The notes: generated by a model from the letters alone, not told the origin. Shown: positions 35,126 through 48,299, numbered from the stretch's first letter. The stretch: DNA of 64,000 bases from Cephalopachus bancanus (GCA_027257055.1 JAPVLO010000133.1:1488001-1552000), one strand, 5' to 3'. A program made the numbers and translations.

Positions 35126-37565
35126 TACTTCAAAAATATATTTTGAAAAATGTCAACAGCAATACATATTTTTATGTTAGCTTCTTTAAAAATTGAAATT
35201 GAAAATGTCATCTACATGGTCCTTGTGGCAATTTGATTTAGAAAGGAATAAAATTTCTCAGAAATTAAGTTGGTTTTTTTTTTTTGACTGTTGTTCAACA
35301 CCAGAGATTTTTTTCTACTCTGCTCTGAACCACCTATTCAACTGATCTAAATTCATTAACTTTAAAGCTATTTCAGCTTGGTATCAACTGGTAAAAGTAT
35401 AAAAGAAAATGGAATTGTAGTAAGTTGATTTCAGCTGGCATTCTCTGGATGAAATGGACTGTGTGAATTCTAGCCAGTTTGCCTACCTTTTAGCGGAAAA
35501 CTAAGAATGTATATCTCTTTTCAAAGTAATACACTATAAAATTGTAGTCACATGATAATTAGTGACATGTTTTGAAGTTACATAAAGAACATGATACCCA
35601 CTTTGCTCCCTGAGTCTTCCTTGGTCATGGAGCACATGAGGATCTTGGTAGCCCTCGATCCTAGTTTCTTGTGGCTTCTATAAAGTGCGGATGTAGAATT
35701 CCTCTGTGCCTGTCAATTAGCTAGATGATTTTTAGTGCAAGTCAAAATTGTTTTTATTAGCTTTATGGTAATTGCTGTAAACTAAAAAATATTTTCAATC
35801 ATGGAAAAATTAACTCTTATTTTCTGAATGTGTAACATCATTTCTTTAGTTAATCTAATTTGTATCTACATATCTTGCTTATTTCTATAACCATTTTAAG
35901 TTTTAGCTATTCAATATTTTAAATAGGAAAAAAATTAAGACGTTTGAGTAGAAATAAGTATAATTCCTCATATTCTTGAAAATCATCATGATATTTTAAT
36001 TTTCTGTGTTGTTTTTATATTTACATATGTAAATGTTCTATAAGTATTTATAGTAAAATTAATGTACATTTTTGTTAAGGAAAGTTTTTTTTTCTATGAC
36101 AGGTTGTGTTATCAGGGAAAGAGAACCTTGAGGGATTTATCGTGATATGTTTTATTATGCTTTCTAGCTGAATTATGTCGTTTGAGTGTAACGATGACAA
36201 GGTACACAATTCTAAACACTTTGACCATGTTCACACTTATCCTGTGTCCAGTCAACTGAGGTTATGCTTTCCCTCACTTCCTCCTTCTTTGAGGGAACCA
36301 GCAATGGAATTCCTTCTATCTACAGGATAACAAAATCCTACATATTTGTTCCTAATTCTTTGCAGCTTCTGTACTCAACTCTTCATGGTGGGCAGAAGGA
36401 TGTAAGGGGCGAGAGAAAGAGACAGAGGGAGAGAGCTGAAAGAGGAAGGATTTCTTATTTGAGATTCCTAGTTCCGATAACTGCTCAGGAATTAAATTAC
36501 AGAGAACAAACCATAATATAAGTTAAGTCACCACAATAGCTCCCTGAAGGATCCATTCACTAACAACATTTGCCCATCTGTGTGCATTTTCAAGTGACTT
36601 GCTTGAAAGGGCCTCGTGACCCACCATTTCTTAGGAAATTATAGGTCAGTAATAGCCCTCACCCAAGGGGTTGCTTGCTGGGTAATGGCTTTTGCAGCCC
36701 TATTTGGAATTCACAGAAGTAGGGAAATGATTAGTGAAGAAGAGAATAAGATGAAATGAGAAACTGAAAAATTAAATAAATTTTATTTTCCACGGTGTAT
36801 AAAGCCATAAGGTGGGAAAATGGTTTACAGGGAGAACCAGTTCTTGAAATTTACACATAACAATATGCAAACCTTCAAAGTTTAAATGTACACTTATGTT
36901 AGAAACAAAAATAAAAACAATACAAAAAATGTGTTTATACGAAAGCAACAGGAATATGTGTTTAGTTTATAAAAATCCCATAAGAATGTGTCAGAATCAG
37001 AATGCCCTCCCAGAATAGAATGATGGATACCAGAATTTAGATTGCATATGTATGCTTTTCTGTTTAATCACTAGTTACTTTATGACTACCAAGATTGATG
37101 CCTCTTGTTATTGTGTGGACAGTCCTAAACCTGAAAGCAACAAGAAGGTGATAGCTTACTCTGCCAAAATCTAGAGCTAAGTATCAGTGTAAATGACTCA
37201 GACTGCAGGCAGGTACATTGAGAGAGCATTTCTCTTATTGAATACTAAAGGTTATATTCATGAAGAGCAGAGATAAAGAGGAAGTTTTTACCAATCATAT
37301 AGCATATTAGGTCAAGAAAGAGTGTGCAGAACTTGGGAGCAAGTACTTTTCAGGTAACACATAAATGGGGAAAACAGGCAAGAAAAAAATGCAGCATTTA
37401 AGCTTCAGAGAAGTGGTTTGTATAGACAAACACAAGTGTTGGACATGTCTAAAAGATGTGGGGCTGGCCGGGGAGTCTGCCAATGGTGAGAGATGGAGTT
37501 AACAATTGCACTGGAAAAAGGTCATGAACAAAATTGCTTCTAATTAAATAATCAGCGTTCAAGGC
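35126..37565. other. Unassigned, repeat-poor sequence
   Basis: About 2.4 kb without a recognised repeat, apart from a short purine-rich GAGA tract at 36410-36450. Short frames show no coding signature. Confidence 0.5.
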
Positions 37566-37569
37566 ATTT

Positions 37570-37740
37570 ACCACTTCATTCTAATGCTCAAAACCTTTCA
37601 ATGACTCCCCATGTCTCATTTGGCTAATACATATGTTTTGAGTGCATACTGTGTGCCAGGTAGTGTTCTTGGTGCAGTGGTGAACAACACAGAAAGAACT
37701 GAATGCTGTGGTAATATGTCAGTGAACACGTCCAGTGAGG
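37570..37740 (+). mobile_element. L2 (LINE2) 3' end
   Basis: 'caaaacctttcaatgactccc' and then 'gagtgcatactgtgtgccagg', 'agtgttcttggtgcagtgg', 'gaacaacacagaaag' match the L2 3' end phrase order. Confidence 0.7.
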
Positions 37741-37750
37741 GTGTAAGAAG

Positions 37751-38225
37751 TCTATTAGTTTCCTATGAATGCTTAAAAATTACCACAAGTTTAGCAGCTT
37801 AAAGCAATGGCATTTTATCTTCTCTGTTTTTAGAGGTCAGGCATTTGGGAACAGGTTAGCTATATTCTTTGTTCAGGGTCTCTTAACAGTGAAGTACAGA
37901 TGTTAGCTGGGGCTGTGGTCTCATTTGGAGTTCAGGGTCCCTTTCCAAGCGTATTCAAATTGTTGACAGAATTCTATCTGTTGTGGTTGTAGGACTGAGA
38001 GTTCCTGACGCCCTCTGCAAAATGTAATTGTTTGCTTTCTTCTAAGCCAGCAGAGAGACTTCCCTGACACTTCACCTTCTTTTAAGGGCTTCTCTGGCTA
38101 GGTCAGGCCTATCTAGGAAACTATCCCTTTGGATTAACTCAAAGACAACTGACTGGTAGCCTGCTTATGGGTGATAGTCCATTATAGTCACAGGTCTGGT
38201 GTGGGTCTGTGTGGATTATCTTTGG
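37751..38225 (-). mobile_element. MaLR LTR (MLT1-like), reverse strand
   Basis: 'tctattagtttcctatgaatgc', 'taccacaagtttagcagctt' and 'aagcaatggcattttatctt' match the reverse-strand end of an old MLT1-type LTR. The far part is diverged and the boundary approximate. Confidence 0.6.
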
Positions 38226-38840
38226 ATTCAGCTATCACTGTAAAATGTCCCCGAAGAAGTGATGTGCAATTTGTGACTTAAAAGACGGGTTGCAGTTATT
38301 CAGGCAAAGAATGAGAAGAGATTTAGTGCAGCTTGGGGAACCAGTATGTGTATATCTGGAGGTAGAAGAACCCACAGAGAATCTAAGAACCTCAGAGACA
38401 CCCGGTTCAGTTTTAGGGAAGATACCCACATGTCATAAGAGTTTAAAAACCAGGCATGATCTAACACCATAATGCCCCTCCTGCCTCATTTATTTTCATT
38501 TTTTAATCTTCATTTTCAGACTTGAACTCGGTACTAGAGCAACACCAAATTCCATTCTCTTTTTCATGTACACATATTAAACCTTCTTTGGGTCTTCAAA
38601 ACACTATGCTTTCCCTTAAACCAGAGCTCCAGTGAGACTTCTTAGCAGAAGAGTAACTACACTGAGATAAGAAGCAGAAATAGAAATTATTCTGGTAAAA
38701 TGAGGAATCCCAAATGCAAGTTAAGTGCTCTTGTGCTGTACTATGTTAACACATAATGCCATGTATCATCACATATCACACTATATTGCAATAGTCCATT
38801 TTGTTTTGCCCTAGCAAATGTAAGATCTCTATTTACTATT
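38226..38840. other. Unassigned sequence
   Basis: No recognised element. The two overlapping short frames at 38235-38472 lie on opposite strands of the same DNA and look fortuitous. Confidence 0.45.
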
Positions 38841-39207
38841 TGCTATGGTCTGAATGTCTTCCAAAATGTGCATTGAAATTTAATCCCTACTGTGGTGGTA
38901 TTAAGAAGTGGAGCCTTTTAAGAAATAAAACATAGTGGGGGCTGTGATTTCATGAATATATTAGTGCCTTACAATAGAGCTGAAGGGAACTAGCTTAGGC
39001 CGTTTTTTGTTCTTCTGCTCTTCAACCATGTGAAGACACTTTTGAGGTGCCATCTTGGAAGCAGAGTGATGGGACAGACCCTAAACCTGCTGGTGCCTTG
39101 ATCTTAGCTTCCCCAGGCACCAGAACTTTGAGAAACAAATTTTTGTTGTTTTTACATTTCCCATTCTGTGGTAATTTGTTATATCAGTAAAAATGGATTA
39201 AGTTACA
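38841..39207 (+). mobile_element. MaLR LTR (MLT1/MST type)
   Basis: Starts 'tgctatggtctgaatgtctt' and runs through 'tggtggtattaagaagtgg', 'caaccatgtgaagacac', 'ctgctggtgccttgatctt', 'ccaggcaccagaactttgag' to the end near 39207. It is a complete-length solo LTR of the MLT1/MST kind. Confidence 0.85.
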
Positions 39208-40219
39208 ATTATATCTTTATCACCTAGCCCAATTAAATGAAGTACTAGGTGCTGAGTGAGGACTGTAATAATGATGATGAAAATAAGGAGGATCAAAGAA
39301 GTGAGAACAGAATTAAGAATAAACTTTTACAAAAGATAAAACTATTTGTCTACTTACTGATAAATTTCGGCCAGTTTCAGCAATAATTTGAGTCAAAATA
39401 AAGCTCTGTCACAATACTTCTGGTCATCAAAAGCTGTTGACTTCATATGTATAATTCTGTTTACGCCCAGAGCTGAGAGAAGAGTAAGATGCGTGCATAA
39501 ATTCTAAAGTTGAAGGTTTGCTATACTTGGAATGTACTTAAATTGTCAAAGTGTTCTTTTAGTTTTTTCACTGACTTGTACTTAACAAATATTGAGCATC
39601 AGTATTTTGTTAAGAGCAGCTGCGAAGCTAGAATGCTACTGAAGAGATACATTCTTACCTTGCAGCTGTACATAAACACAGTGAAAAATATATCAGGGTT
39701 CTCTCTCAGTTTAGTAAGGCTTACTTTTGGTCTTGGCAGTCAATAAATAGGAGTCAGGTTTCCATTTTTGACAATGGTTTGGCGACATTACCTTGATTAA
39801 GTTAATAGAAGAATTTTTTAAAAAGTCTTTGAATAGAGATTGCTCCCCGAGGAGCAATTTTTTTTTTCTCAGAACTCTCAGAGTTAAAATATTTCTATCA
39901 GTCAAAATGTTGTGTGATTAGATTTAGACTGCAATAGAGGGGGAAACTCATAACTGGTATCTGTTAGCCAGTGAGCACTTGTTTTGTGACCACAGGTAAT
40001 ATAGTATATTCAAAGTCTATTAATGACATGGTTTGAAAAAATATACCCCTAGTAAGTTTTTAACTCTAGACTTGGATGTTATTCTCCTAAACATTTAATA
40101 ATTAAGATTTATTTGACATTAGAAGTATACTTTTGGTGTATAGCACTGACATATCTATATTTATTTCAAGAAAGATGATATCTTGGGGATTGTTAAAATG
40201 TTTAAAATATATTTTCAGT
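39208..40219. other. Unassigned sequence
   Basis: No recognised element or exon. Confidence 0.5.
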
Positions 40220-40641
40220 TGTCTTAGTTTCCTAGAGCTGCCAAAACAAAGTATCATGAACTAGGCAGCTTAAAACAACAGAAATTCATTCTTCCACACT
40301 CAGGAGGCCTGATGTCCAAAATTCAGGTGTTGGCAGGGAGATGATTTTTCTGAGGGTACTAGGGAAGAATACATTGCTGTTTCTTTCTAATTTCTTTGAC
40401 ATCTCTGCCTTTTACCGGCATCACTTCAGTCTCTACCTCAGTTATCCCCTGGCCTTCTTCTCCTTTTTTAATTTCCAAATGGCCTTCTTATAAGGATACC
40501 AGTCATTCAATTAGGGCCCACCATAATCCAGTATGACTTCATCCTAATTATATATACAAGGATCCTACTTCCAAGGGAAGGTCACATTCTAATGTTTCAG
40601 ATGGACATAAACTTGGGGGAAACACTATTCAGCCCTATACA
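40220..40641 (-). mobile_element. MaLR LTR (MLT1/MST type), reverse strand
   Basis: 'gtcttagtttcctagagctgcc', 'aacaacagaaattcattcttcc', 'tataaggataccagtcattc', 'agggcccaccataatcc', ending near 'cagccctatac'. This is the reverse complement of an MLT1/MST LTR. Confidence 0.83.
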
Positions 40642-41160
40642 TTATTGTAAAAATTATAATATTTCCTTTGTTAGAGGCAGTTTAAATTTGAAATTACTTT
40701 ATTATTTATCCTAGATTTCAGTATTGTATTATTCTTTTTTAAATTTGTGCTGAGTGGCATCTCTTTCAATTTTATTTCCTTAATGTTCATATTTAACTTT
40801 CATATATTTAGTGTATATCTATTCATATTTAAGATGAAGAGTTTATTGTTGGTATACAGTAGCTGTGTTGTATACAATTGTATAAAATACTTAAATTATA
40901 GTAAATTTATCTCCTCTTTTATATGGTTTTATTCTATTTACTTAATTTGAATTTTTAATTCTCATTGTACTTTAAGAATTTTAAAAACCATATTAAATGA
41001 TAATGGTGACAGTGGCTCTCCTTAGCTAATCTTTCTCTTTTTCTCTCTCTTTTTCTCCACCCACACATATATACACATGCACACATAGCTTTGTGGTTGG
41101 TTGAATGCCATTCCGATAGCTACTAAGCAGGCAATAAAATATTATAATTTGATTTTTCTC
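40642..41160. other. Unassigned AT-rich sequence
   Basis: No recognised element. Confidence 0.5.
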
Positions 41161-41164
41161 CATT

Positions 41165-41290
41165 TATCCTGCTGGACTCTAGACTATAAGCTTTATTAGG
41201 GAAGTTTCATAATGGCTATTTTGTTTAAAAGTGTTCCTAATACCTAGCATAGTGTCTGCATAGAGTAAGCACACAATAAACAATTTGCAA
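41165..41290 (-). mobile_element. L2 (LINE2) 3' end, reverse strand
   Basis: 'ctagactataagctttattagg', 'acctagcatagtgtctgc' and 'agtaagcacacaataaa' are the reverse complement of the L2 3' end. Confidence 0.68.
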
Positions 41291-42132
41291 TAAATTAAGA
41301 ATAGAGATAATGATTTTGTGTACAAATAGTTTTTGATATTAAACAATTTTACGCCAATCTTTTATATAATAATACAATATCCTTTAAGTATGCTACTGAA
41401 TTTTACTTATTTGGGATTTTCCATCTCTAGTCCTTAATTTCTTATGTCTGCCTTGTCAAGTTTTGATAAATACTTTTTAATGCTTCCAAACTTTTTCTAC
41501 TTTTGTTGCTTCTCTGTTCTTTAGAAATTGAAAATGGATAGGCCCTATTCCTAATTTGACTAGTAGCAAACTTTTAATTCCCAGAAATACACACTAAGTC
41601 TTCCTTCAAAATGAAAACTATGATTGTCTGTTGAGATATACAGAGAAGCACAAATGGAACATAACACGCAAGTGGGGAGATGGCTGGCCTTAGCCAGCTC
41701 AGAAAATAGTACCCAAGCAGGTTCCATTGTCCTTTTGGATGAATATTCTTGAATCATCAAGCCAGAGGTGCAAGGAGCAGATGGTTCAAGGTTTTCCCTT
41801 TCATCTGTCTTCTTTCCTAGCTATGCTGCTCTGCTTAGTTGAGAAAGTTGTGTGCTGTTATAAAGGGACTCTATCTTAAGATCCTACCATGTTATCGCTG
41901 ACTTATTCATCTCCAATGCTGAGTTGTAGAACATGTTGAGTACCTCTAGTGTATTTCAATGTGAGTGAAGATGGAAAAGTGTTAAATGTGTGTTAGGTAA
42001 ACGTGTAAAATGAATTTGACTATTTGCTATTAGAATGACACTTTTGGTGAAATCTATGCTATTATTTTAATTATACTGTTATAAATTTGAATATTAATTA
42101 ATTTTGTTTTATTAGGATGGACCTTATAAAGT

Positions 42133-42188
<56 letters not shown>

Positions 42189-42614
42189 CACACACATATC
42201 TCCACAGTCAGTTTTATTTTGGCTATATTATTTTAGAAATAAAGTATAAACCTGGAGCTTTCTCCCAATACTTTATATGAGTTTGCTAGATATAGACATT
42301 ATTTTTTTAAATGTTGGAATAGTTTTTGTCCTTCAATAGTTTTCTTTAGAGACCAATTTTCTGTCATATCACAGAATATTACAAGATGACAAGGCCAACT
42401 ATTGTGCTGGCCTGACATTTTATAATAATAGAAAACTAATATTCAGAATAATGTATAATTCATTAAATGACTATATCCCTTGCAAATGATAGCAATGATA
42501 TGGTACTAAAGGGGCTAATTTCTAGTTTATTATAAAATAGTTTTCACTTTTCCAGGCTGGAAATCTAAAACATTTAAATAGCATTGTTTGCTATTCAGTT
42601 TTAGGCTTAGTATC
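41291..42614. other. Unassigned sequence with an (AC)n tract
   Basis: Apart from the microsatellite at 42134-42196, no element is recognised. Confidence 0.5.
42134..42196 (+). repeat. (AC)n / (TA)n compound microsatellite
   Basis: About 23 AC units (42134-42180) followed by tatatata and a further short AC run. Confidence 0.97.
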
Positions 42615-42619
42615 CTGTT

Positions 42620-43019
42620 TGAAGGGTGCAGAAAGTGACCAGAGGGGCAGCTCCCAAAATGGCGGCGAGCATAGTGACGACACACCAGACAACAAAGGTC
42701 CTAGGTCCCGGTTTCTGTGTGCACAATTCCCCATGTGCGCGAAGTTCAAACTTACAAGCCTCCAATCCTTAGCCAGCTTTGTTATGCATCCAATAGGATT
42801 ATAACATGGTGTCGGCCCCACCCTACTCCCATGCAGCTCCTCCAATAGGAATATAGCACGGTCCCTTCTGGCCCCTGTCAGGCTAATAAATACAGCCCAC
42901 TCCCTACAACTCTCTCTCTCTTTTTTCCTCCATTACAGATTCTCTCTGTAACAGCCCTTTTAATAAATCTCTTGGTCCTGGCCGGGTGTGGAGTCATTAC
43001 TGGCGCCGAAATCCTTTCA
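42620..43019 (+). mobile_element. Compact 400-bp solo LTR with promoter-like U3
   Basis: Starts TGAAGGG, ends CCTTTCA, and is flanked by the 5-bp repeat ctgtt (42615-42619, 43020-43024). It holds a YY1-type site AAAATGGCGGC (42656-42666), CCAAT boxes at 42762, 42790 and 42842, a TATA-like taataaata (42884-42892), a pyrimidine tract, and AATAAA (42962). Near the end TGGCGCCGAA (about 43001) resembles the start of a retroviral primer-binding site, so the element may include a few bases beyond the LTR proper. The family is not identified. The open frames on both strands are fortuitous. Confidence 0.75.
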
Positions 43020-43024
43020 CTGTT

Positions 43025-44469
43025 AATGAGCTTACATAATATTATCTAACAATGACCAAAAAATGTTGGTAGATTTGCTTTTATTTGGGCATATCAGCAA
43101 AATAAGAATTACGTATCTTTTGAAGACAAAAAGCAAGCCTTAGTCTATTCTCCAAGGAACATTAATTAGATCAGCACTTTCGAATCTCATCAAACACTTT
43201 TTAGTTTGGATTGAATTCATGTCCTATACATTACATAGTGGTTTGTCAACACATACATATGGAGATGTTACAAATTAATTGAAATTTTTGTAAAGTTAGT
43301 CTCCTCACTTAGCTGTGTTTCTCAACAAGAGATAAATGTTGTTACAGATGGGATTCATAATTACTTTCAAGAGGACACAGCGCCTTCTTAATGGTTACTA
43401 AAATTCTGTGCTTTTTACAGCTTTTACTAATACCTGCTAATGTCACTTGCAATCTCCTACTGACCATATTTGGCAAATTAGAGTAATTTTAGTACCTATC
43501 CTTGTAATTTGAAAAGGTCATCTCTGCATTGCATGCCTATTGCTTTATGTCACTTGGGTTTTAAAGACACCATAATTAGATTTACCCAACAACAACGCTG
43601 TATTTTATGCTACTTAAATTTAATTATTTGATTATGCATATTTAGTTTAGGTATTTCTATGTTGATAGTTTAGCAATTGGTGAAATCTATTTTGAAAAGT
43701 GGGGTCTTCATCCATAAAAGAGAAGGATATTCTGTCACTTTGACATCGTAAGTAAATATAAAGGACTGTTTTGGAAACCTTCAACCAAACTGTATTCCCA
43801 GTACCAGAGCAGCTAGGAACCCTGCCCTAACAGGAAATGAAGAAGAGAGAGAAACTGTGTTTGCAGTGTGCCTTTCAGAGGACAATTCTTTCACCTGGTA
43901 GACAGCTTAATATCTAGTTGGGTGAGCAGTGATCAAGGAGTCCTTTGCATGGGAAACGCATCTATTCTGGCAACTCCCTTGTGGTTCTTCATTAAACCCA
44001 GTCCAGTTTATACCTGCCTGACCATCTGGCTCTGGGGCATCCCCTAGTTCTTTAGATGGAAGGTGCATGCTCAATATAGCACCACAATGGGAAAAACATT
44101 CAAAGATGTTTTACCTACATAGCCTGAGCAGGGAGAACACAATGAGTTGGGAGGGCAGTCTTCTGTCATTGGGTCAAGCAAGGAAGGAATGAACAATCAG
44201 TCAAACAAAGTGCATGGCAATTAGTAATACATACAAGGGAATCAGATGTGGGTCATTTTAAGTTCACGGTCAAATGCTTGAATGCTCAATTTAAAGAAAA
44301 TGGTGGGAAAGCCCAGTTAGCTAGGCAGGATGACTCTAAGTTATTATCTACAGCCACTAGCTTGAAATATTTGTGTGTGGTATAGGACCAAACACAGTGT
44401 CGTGGGTGACTGAGCCTTGCTTCTGGTATGAGAAAGTTAAAATTGTATTCAAAATGGATGCTGAGATAA
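43025..44469. other. Unassigned sequence
   Basis: About 1.4 kb without a recognised repeat or exon. Confidence 0.5.
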
Positions 44470-45262
44470 GATAAAATTATGAGAATTTACTACAAAGATG
44501 TTATGCTAAATGAAGTAAACAAGGCACCAAAAGACAAATATCACATGATCTCACTTCCATGTGACATCTAAAAAAGTTGACCTCATAGAAGTGAAGTACC
44601 AGGAGCTGGAGTGGTTGGGGAGGGGGATTGGGAAGATATTGGCCAAAGAATATAAAATTTCAGGTGGGAGGAAGAAATTTCAGAGATTTATTGTACAACC
44701 TGTTGACTACAGATAATAATATGGGCATGAGCTATATAATGTTGTTTTGATCAATGACAAGAACACATATATAGTTGGTGGTCCCATATGATTACAATAC
44801 CATATGTTTACTGTACCTGTTTATGTTTAGATACACAAATATCATTGTAATACAACAGCCTACAGTATTAAGTACAGTAACATGCTATACTGATTAGTCA
44901 CCTAAGAGCAATAGGCCATATACCACATAGCCTAGGTGTGTAGTAGGCTAGACTATCCACTTATGTGTAAGTACACTTACTTTATGAGGTTCCTACCATG
45001 GCACAGCTGCCTAATGATGTATTTCTCAGAACATATCCCTGTTGTTAAGCCATACATAACTGTATACTATATTTTTTAAAATGCTAAAAGAGTGATTATT
45101 AAGTGTTCTCACCACAAAAATGATAATGATGTCAGGTAATACAAATGTTAAGTTGCTACATTTAGTCAATGAACAATGACTATATACTTCAGTACATCAT
45201 GTTGTACACAGTAAATACATATAATTTTACCTGTAAATTTAAAATAAATAAATAAATAAGTG
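44470..45262 (+). mobile_element. L1MA-type 3' end, split by a DNA transposon
   Basis: 'gatgttatgctaaatgaagtaa', 'cacatgatctcacttcc', 'gacctcatagaagtgaagtacc' are the L1MA/MB 3' end. It resumes after 45064 with 'agtgttctcaccacaaaaatg' and 'gttgtacacagtaaatacat', ending in (TAAA)n at 45243-45258. The gap is filled by the Tigger-like element. Confidence 0.78.
44742..45063 (+). mobile_element. Tigger-like (Tc1/mariner) DNA transposon relic
   Basis: 'ggtggtcccatatgattacaa', 'gtttagatacacaaatatcat', 'cctacagtattaagtacagt', 'cctaggtgtgtagtaggct' and 'atgtatttctcagaacatatcc' then 'gttaagccatacataactgta' follow a non-autonomous Tigger element I recognise. The subfamily (Tigger3/4-like) is not certain. 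Confidence 0.7.
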
Positions 45263-45383
45263 GAGTCTGTTGCATAAGTTGGATTAGACCCAGAACTCTA
45301 TTATAAGGAAGATTTGACTCTTGGCTACAGGCACCTCTCATGGGCTCTGTGGGCAGAAAAAGGATTGTCAAATACCTATTCTT

Positions 45384-45681
45384 TTTATTTTATTTTATTT
45401 TGTTTTGAGTTGGGAGTCTCACTCTGTCACCCAGACTGGAGTGCAGTGGCCACTTCCGGCCACCGCAGCCTCGACCTGCTGGGCTCCAGCGATCCTTCCG
45501 CCTCAGCCTTCCAAGTAGCTGGAATTATAGGCATGTGCTACCACACCTGGCTGATTTTTTGATTTATTGTAGAGATGAGGTCTCGCTGCCCAGGTGGGTC
45601 TTGAACCCGTGGGCTCAGGCAATTCACTCACCTCAGCCTCTCAAAGGCGTAGGATTACAGGCTAAGCCACCGAGCCTGGCT
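45384..45681 (-). mobile_element. Tarsier-type Alu, younger subfamily
   Basis: Reverse-strand full dimer with an (ATTTT)n-modified tail. The T-arm is eroded (ACGGG-TTCAAGA-CCCAC) and the hairpin loop is GGAAGT. The TSD aaatacctattctt is at 45370-45383 and 45682-45695. Confidence 0.94.
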
Positions 45682-45695
45682 AAATACCTATTCTT

Positions 45696-46224
45696 AAGAC
45701 TTAACTGGTGCTTTACTTTTTAAAGAATACCTGCAACCCATCTACTTTTTAAAGCATACGAATATGTTTTTGATTAGGTAAGTGCAGTATTTGTATTCTA
45801 GGTTTTCTTACCAAGATTTACAGTCATATACTCTTCATCTAACCAACATCATCTGAGTGTGAAAATTAAGGTGTATGGAGGATTTCTGAGGGCCTTGATC
45901 TTCGGATATTCAGCTATGCCATGGTGTACTTAACTTAGAATCAGCAGTTTTTAGGATGTACCTGAGTAGGCTTCAGATGGTCCTTCAGGTCCCTGAATTG
46001 GATTTGATGCAATGCTGACAAGCGCGCATGCCAACTGTTTTGAAGTGTCAAGGAAAAAGTATTTAACTTTAATTAGATTATCATCTAGCAAATTATCACG
46101 TTATTTGCATGCTAACACTTTTCAAATCTGTGTCTCAGGCCTAGATCTTTTCAGGATATTTATTCGCTCTTCACTTAATAATTTGTAAACAAAATATGAA
46201 CTTTTGAGTACTAAGATTAAAAAC
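45696..46224. other. Unassigned sequence
   Basis: No recognised element. Confidence 0.5.
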
Positions 46225-46400
46225 TAATAGTTCCCTATATTGACATCAGAATCACTTGAGTGCATTCATTAAAATACATACCATCAGATTCTATTCTTGA
46301 CATATTGAATTAGAAAAGTGAGGTGAAAATTAGTAATTTGTATGTTTTGAAAAGCTCCCTATGGAACTCCTAGGGACTAGGAAACACTAATTCATGCCAT
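46225..46400 (+). mobile_element. MER5A-like hAT relic
   Basis: 'atcagaatcacttgagtgc', 'attaaaatacataccatcag', 'aatttgtatgttttgaaaagctccc' keep the order of MER5A. It is strongly diverged. Confidence 0.6.
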
Positions 46401-46879
46401 GAGCCTAACAGCAGTGTGAGTTTGTCAAGATTCAGAGCAGAAACAATAGTATTCATTCATGCTATTGTTTAGTGGTATCCATCAAACCCCCAATGTGCAT
46501 ATGATGATGTTTTAATACTGCGCTCATTATGTTTTCCAGGAAGCCTCTTAATGTACACTCTGATACAAAGCTGTCTCATGGAACCATGGAACTGCAGAAT
46601 GGAAAAGCTATTTGTTTTCTCTTCAACTCAATATAAGTAGAAATGTAGATGAGCGTTAGAAGGCTACCAGTGTTCCAAGTGCATATAGAATTTTATTTTT
46701 TTAATATTATGGCATGAATTAGAAACTGAATAATTTTCATGGAAAAATAATAAAGTAATTGGAAACCAGGTAAAAGTATGTCTATAAATGTATACATATG
46801 TATACTTGTCTACATGTTCTTTTTTTTGTGAGATAGTAAGAAAATAAAATATCACTGTATTACTTTCTGTATAAGCTTA
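46401..46879. other. Unassigned sequence
   Basis: No recognised element. Confidence 0.45.
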
Positions 46880-47045
46880 CCTTTGCAGGGTCCCACTACC
46901 AGAATGCCCTGTGATTCATTCCATAAAATATGGATTCTCCAACTCTGCCATTGAATTAGATTCTATGGGTGTGAAGTGCAAGAATCTCCATTTTTAATAC
47001 TTCAGATAAATCTTGTTCTCTCACTTATTTGAGTACCACTCTCCT
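46880..47045 (+). mobile_element. Possible second MER5A-like relic
   Basis: 'attagattctatgggtgtg', 'aagaatctccatttttaatac' and 'ttgagtaccactctcc' resemble the second half of MER5A. The boundaries are soft. Confidence 0.45.
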
Positions 47046-48299
47046 ATTCAGCAAACAAACTGCTAATTTCTTTCAAAGCCATGTAGGATCAATGAAAACA
47101 ACTATGCCAAAATTTTTTGAAATCCTAATCTGAAGAATTATATTCTCTAAATATTATCACTTTAAGTAGGCACATAAAGAGTGCATTGAACCGTAACTGT
47201 GCTCTAAACTAATCTGATGGATTCAATCATTTCATTGTTGGTCACTCATTTATTCATACCAAGGTATTCTAAGTTTTATATAAAGCTTTATGCTTGAAAA
47301 AAAAGGCTATTTAGATTTTTTCATAAGCAATGTCTGTGTCTGTATAGGTTTAAAAATAACCATTATCAATTAAAAAATCTCATTTGGGTAGGTCACAGAT
47401 AAAGGTCAGTAATACAAACAGTAAGGTATATATACTAAGGCTTCCAAGACTCAATGTTTTTATTTGAGATACTCTTATTTTGGTGGCTGTTTTTCTGTTA
47501 TGGATTAACTTGCACAAATGAGGTTTTTTTATTTTATTAAAACCTGAAATTAAAAATTGAGATTTTAACATTTTGATATTTATGAATAATGGCACTTATA
47601 CCCTAACTCAGAATCTATACACTTTCTATAAAATGAGAACATTAATTATTTACAAATTGTCTCTCTCTCTCTGGAAATGAAGATAGTTCATTTACATACT
47701 AATAGCCTTTAAGTAATTTTTCTTCTCCGAGGTCTCTCATCTTTAAGTAACAAGTTTGGTTTATTTGGAGACTTTTAAATTATTTTAGGAACAGGCACTG
47801 TGGTTGTTATTGTTGGTTTTGTTTTGTCTGCTTATTCTAAGTTGTTTTAGCAAACAGAGAAATGCAGAGAAGAAAATAACAACAACAAATCACTAAATCT
47901 CGCTCCATCCCCAAAGTCTTTTTAACAAAAGAAAAGTGTGTTCTGGGCAGGTGTGACCTGAACACACGTTGATAACCCTCTCTAAATTTTCTCTTGGAAG
48001 TTACAATTACTCAAGCAAATTTTCCTGGCAGTGCCTGGATGGACTTTCTGAAGATTTGATTGATTCCCAGGCCTCAAGTAAGAGTTCAAGTTGGAGTTTC
48101 AGGGAGATCACAGGTATAGAGTTAGCTGTAGAGGTGAGGATTTATCTCTCATGGAAGTTGAGGACAGAGCTCACAGGTCAGAGAACTCTGAAAGCAAGGT
48201 CTGAAGAGGCCTGGCATGAGGGCTTACCCCTTGATGTCTTTAAGTGTCCAATTCTCTTGACCTCAGTAGAAGTGTAGGGTATTGCTAGGGTGAATAAAA
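47046..48299. other. Unassigned sequence
   Basis: No recognised repeat. The 102-aa frame at 47969 has no features that suggest a protein. Confidence 0.5.

Noticed and set aside
42134..42196. CRISPR-like or regulatory repeat array
   Set aside because: Plain dinucleotide repeats; no spaced direct repeats of CRISPR type exist in the window, and the genome is a primate's.
47969..48277. 102-aa frame
   Set aside because: No domain or signal, and low-complexity Ser content; expected by chance in a window of this size.
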